In this document: positions 62,577-64,000 of the stretch, in pieces | Numbering within the stretch: position 1 is the first letter of the stretch | Layout: the number at the start of each line of letters is the position of its first letter | From: Virgibacillus dokdonensis | Lineage (GTDB): Bacteria; Bacillota; Bacilli; Bacillales; Amphibacillaceae | Assembly (NCBI RefSeq): GCF_900166595.1 | Contig: NZ_LT745763.1 | Location: 2,848,986 to 2,912,985 of the forward strand | Reading direction: 5' to 3' | DNA length: 64,000 nucleotides | The notes under the pieces: generated by a model | What the model was told of the DNA's origin: nothing | What the model saw: the letters and a program-made list of their open reading frames with translations, nothing else | The model's database searches: none | Translations under genes and position numbers: made by a program

Positions 62577-64000
62577 CTATTCCCAATAAGCTACTGAGCG
62601 CTTGTGAAGCATCTCTCGAAATTGTTGCGTTGTTTTTTCCAAAACAGTGTTTGTTGAAAAATCAATAATTACCCCATATTGACGAATTAAGTCTAATTTC
62701 CCTATTACCCCCTCTCTATACTTTATAATTACATTTTGTGGTTCTTCTGTTAGCCACGCCTTTCTATTTTCTCTTATATAATTGCGCTTTCTGCTGGTTT
62801 CTTCTTGTAAAATTTCATAATAAACAACATCAGGATCAATTGCCTTGATAACCACGCCATAATCTTTTTCTGCACGAGCAATAGAAACGTAGCCATCTTT
62901 AACATCTTCTAATACCGATTGTGGATTACGTTTTAGTGGGTCGCCAAGTCCGCCTCCTCCAGCTGATGGTCTTGTAAATCTATCCCCTTCTTTTAATGAA
63001 ACATTAGAAAAAAAAGCACCTAAAAATTCTTCTTTATCTGTTTGAGGATTTAACCAATTTCCGTGCGGGTTTGACGGCAAACCGCCAAAGATCCCCCATG
63101 TAACTGATCTTGAACGGTCACAACATACAGACATAACAGCGTCTTGAATCGCCGTTAGTGTTCCCCCTTTCTCAACTCCACACCCTCCGCGATATTCACC
63201 GGGTCCTCCAGAATCAGTCATAATTTTATGATAAGATGTAATCACAGGGGTTAAACGCTCTTGACCTTCACAAGGTTGCACACTCAACCCCGCTCCAAAG
63301 ACTGGTGACATAGCATTCGCCCCATCTTTACTTATACGACCACCGTGGCCACCGACCATCCAGTCATACCACATAAAAAATTGATTATATCCTTCTCTTT
63401 GATCCCATCCTCCAATTAATAAATACTCTAAATTAAAAGAACATGCTAGCGCTTTTTCCGGCATAATATGTGACCACAACTCAAAGCAAGCATTCATAAT
63501 TTTCTCAAATGGTCCTGAACAAAAACCAGATACAGCCACTGGCCAATCTGCATGAACAACGGAACCTTTTGGTAAACTTGCTTCTATAACGCGATAGAAG
63601 CCAGAGTTTAATGGTATATCAGGAAAAAACGTTTTCGTCCCAGCATATAGACCCGAAAGTGAGGAACCAAAAGTTGCATTCAAAAAACAACCAATAGTGG
63701 AATGTGTCCCATCCAAATCATAAACAATTTGATCATCTTTAATAGATAATTTTACTTTAATAGGAATCATTCCGTCTCCAAAATCTGGATCCATATCGAT
63801 ATAATCTATTGTTTCCCATGTTCCGTTTGGAAGCTGCTTTAATTTCTCTCTGGTTAATCGTTCTACATAGTTTTGAACTTCAGCAAATGCTAATAATACT
63901 TTATCTATTGTATATTTATCTATTAATCTGAGAAGCTCTTTTTCCGCTACTTTTGTTGCTTCTACCTGAGAACGTAAATCTCCAAACCGTTCTTCTGGCA
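62577..64000 (-). CDS. hyuB: N-methylhydantoinase B / oxoprolinase-type subunit (HyuB), 5' end outside window
   Basis: 474 residues visible. The frame is open through base 64000, so the M at 63794 (MDPDFGDGM) is internal and the N-terminus is missing. Signatures: DLDGTHSTIGCFLNATFGSS, SGFCSGPFEKIM, SGGPGEYRGGCGVEKGG, CDRSRSVTWGIFGGLPS and RPSAGGGGLGDP. ATP-dependent ring-opening of hydantoins or oxoproline, or ketone carboxylation, together with an HyuA subunit presumably encoded upstream beyond the window. Confidence 0.88.
   Translation of the reverse strand, partial: PEERFGDLRSQVEATKVAEKELLRLIDKYTIDKVLLAFAEVQNYVERLTREKLKQLPNGTWETIDYIDMDPDFGDGMIPIKVKLSIKDDQIVYDLDGTHSTIGCFLNATFGSSLSGLYAGTKTFFPDIPLNSGFYRVIEASLPKGSVVHADWPVAVSGFCSGPFEKIMNACFELWSHIMPEKALACSFNLEYLLIGGWDQREGYNQFFMWYDWMVGGHGGRISKDGANAMSPVFGAGLSVQPCEGQERLTPVITSYHKIMTDSGGPGEYRGGCGVEKGGTLTAIQDAVMSVCCDRSRSVTWGIFGGLPSNPHGNWLNPQTDKEEFLGAFFSNVSLKEGDRFTRPSAGGGGLGDPLKRNPQSVLEDVKDGYVSIARAEKDYGVVIKAIDPDVVYYEILQEETSRKRNYIRENRKAWLTEEPQNVIIKYREGVIGKLDLIRQYGVIIDFSTNTVLEKTTQQFREMLHKRSVAYWE

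Noticed and set aside
62450..62668. 72-codon plus-strand open frame between attR and hyuB
   Set aside because: It runs antisense into the hyuB end and spans a terminator; no ribosome site.

Overview
The window looks like a low-GC Gram-positive chromosome of the Bacillaceae, of the Oceanobacillus/Virgibacillus/Gracilibacillus kind. The evidence is AT-rich coding sequence, strong AGGAGG ribosome sites, TTG and GTG starts, yfmS-yfmT and lic-type gene orders, CcpA-type and LexA-type operators, a spore-coat YheC/D family protein, and a repeat type (GCGCC..GTTTAGCAACGTAGCG) that I recall from halotolerant bacilli. The genus is an inference from style, not a proof.

Layout. 1-10.8 kb: aldehyde dehydrogenase (cut by the window edge), ydjO, a HAD phosphatase, three MFS transporters, pyroglutamyl peptidase, a Na+/dicarboxylate symporter and anmK. 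10.9-11.3 kb: a compact type I toxin-antitoxin locus whose toxin promoter carries a LexA-type box. 11.7-18.6 kb: lipoteichoic acid synthase, a membrane chemoreceptor, and the soluble chemoreceptor/aldehyde dehydrogenase pair yfmS-yfmT. 18.7-22.6 kb: a double ATP-grasp YheC/D protein and the deletion-fused remains of a type II Wadjet (JetABCD) defence locus. 23-25.4 kb: a secreted protein with a tiny membrane peptide gene, plus IS1182- and IS3-type debris.

25.6-33.9 kb is a cell-wall sugar salvage locus. A membrane-dipeptidase family gene is followed by a divergent cluster: lactose/cellobiose-type PTS IIA, MupG-like 6-phospho-muramidase, MurQ etherase and an amino-sugar kinase on one strand; PTS IIB, IIC, a small membrane protein and a LicH-like GH4 enzyme on the other. 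The predicted flow is PTS uptake of a MurNAc-GlcNAc type disaccharide, MupG cleavage, MurQ conversion of MurNAc-6P, and kinase rescue of free GlcNAc. 34-45.4 kb is a starch/maltodextrin regulon: malR, GH31 alpha-glucosidase, malG, malF, malE, then divergent secreted cyclodextrin glucanotransferase and cytoplasmic cyclomaltodextrinase. Shared GCGCAAACGTTTT operators tie the two arms together. CGTase makes cyclodextrins outside, the ABC system imports dextrins, and the two cytosolic hydrolases degrade them.

46.2-62.3 kb is a 16-kb integrated element in a tRNA-Thr(CGU) gene, bounded by 45-bp direct repeats. It has the gene plan of a phage satellite (PICI-like): integrase and CI-type repressor on one strand, and cro, excisionase-like HTH, primase-helicase, an iteron origin and a packaging/morphogenesis set on the other. 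The morphogenesis set has a terS-like protein, a coiled-coil protein, an HK97-type prohead protease, a tail assembly chaperone-like protein and a 902-residue tape measure protein. I see no large terminase, portal, capsid, lysis or baseplate gene. Two decayed BRO-type antirepressors lie at its left end. A second, older element seems to have left its arm sites just beyond attR. The last 1.4 kb is an N-methylhydantoinase B-type gene running off the window.
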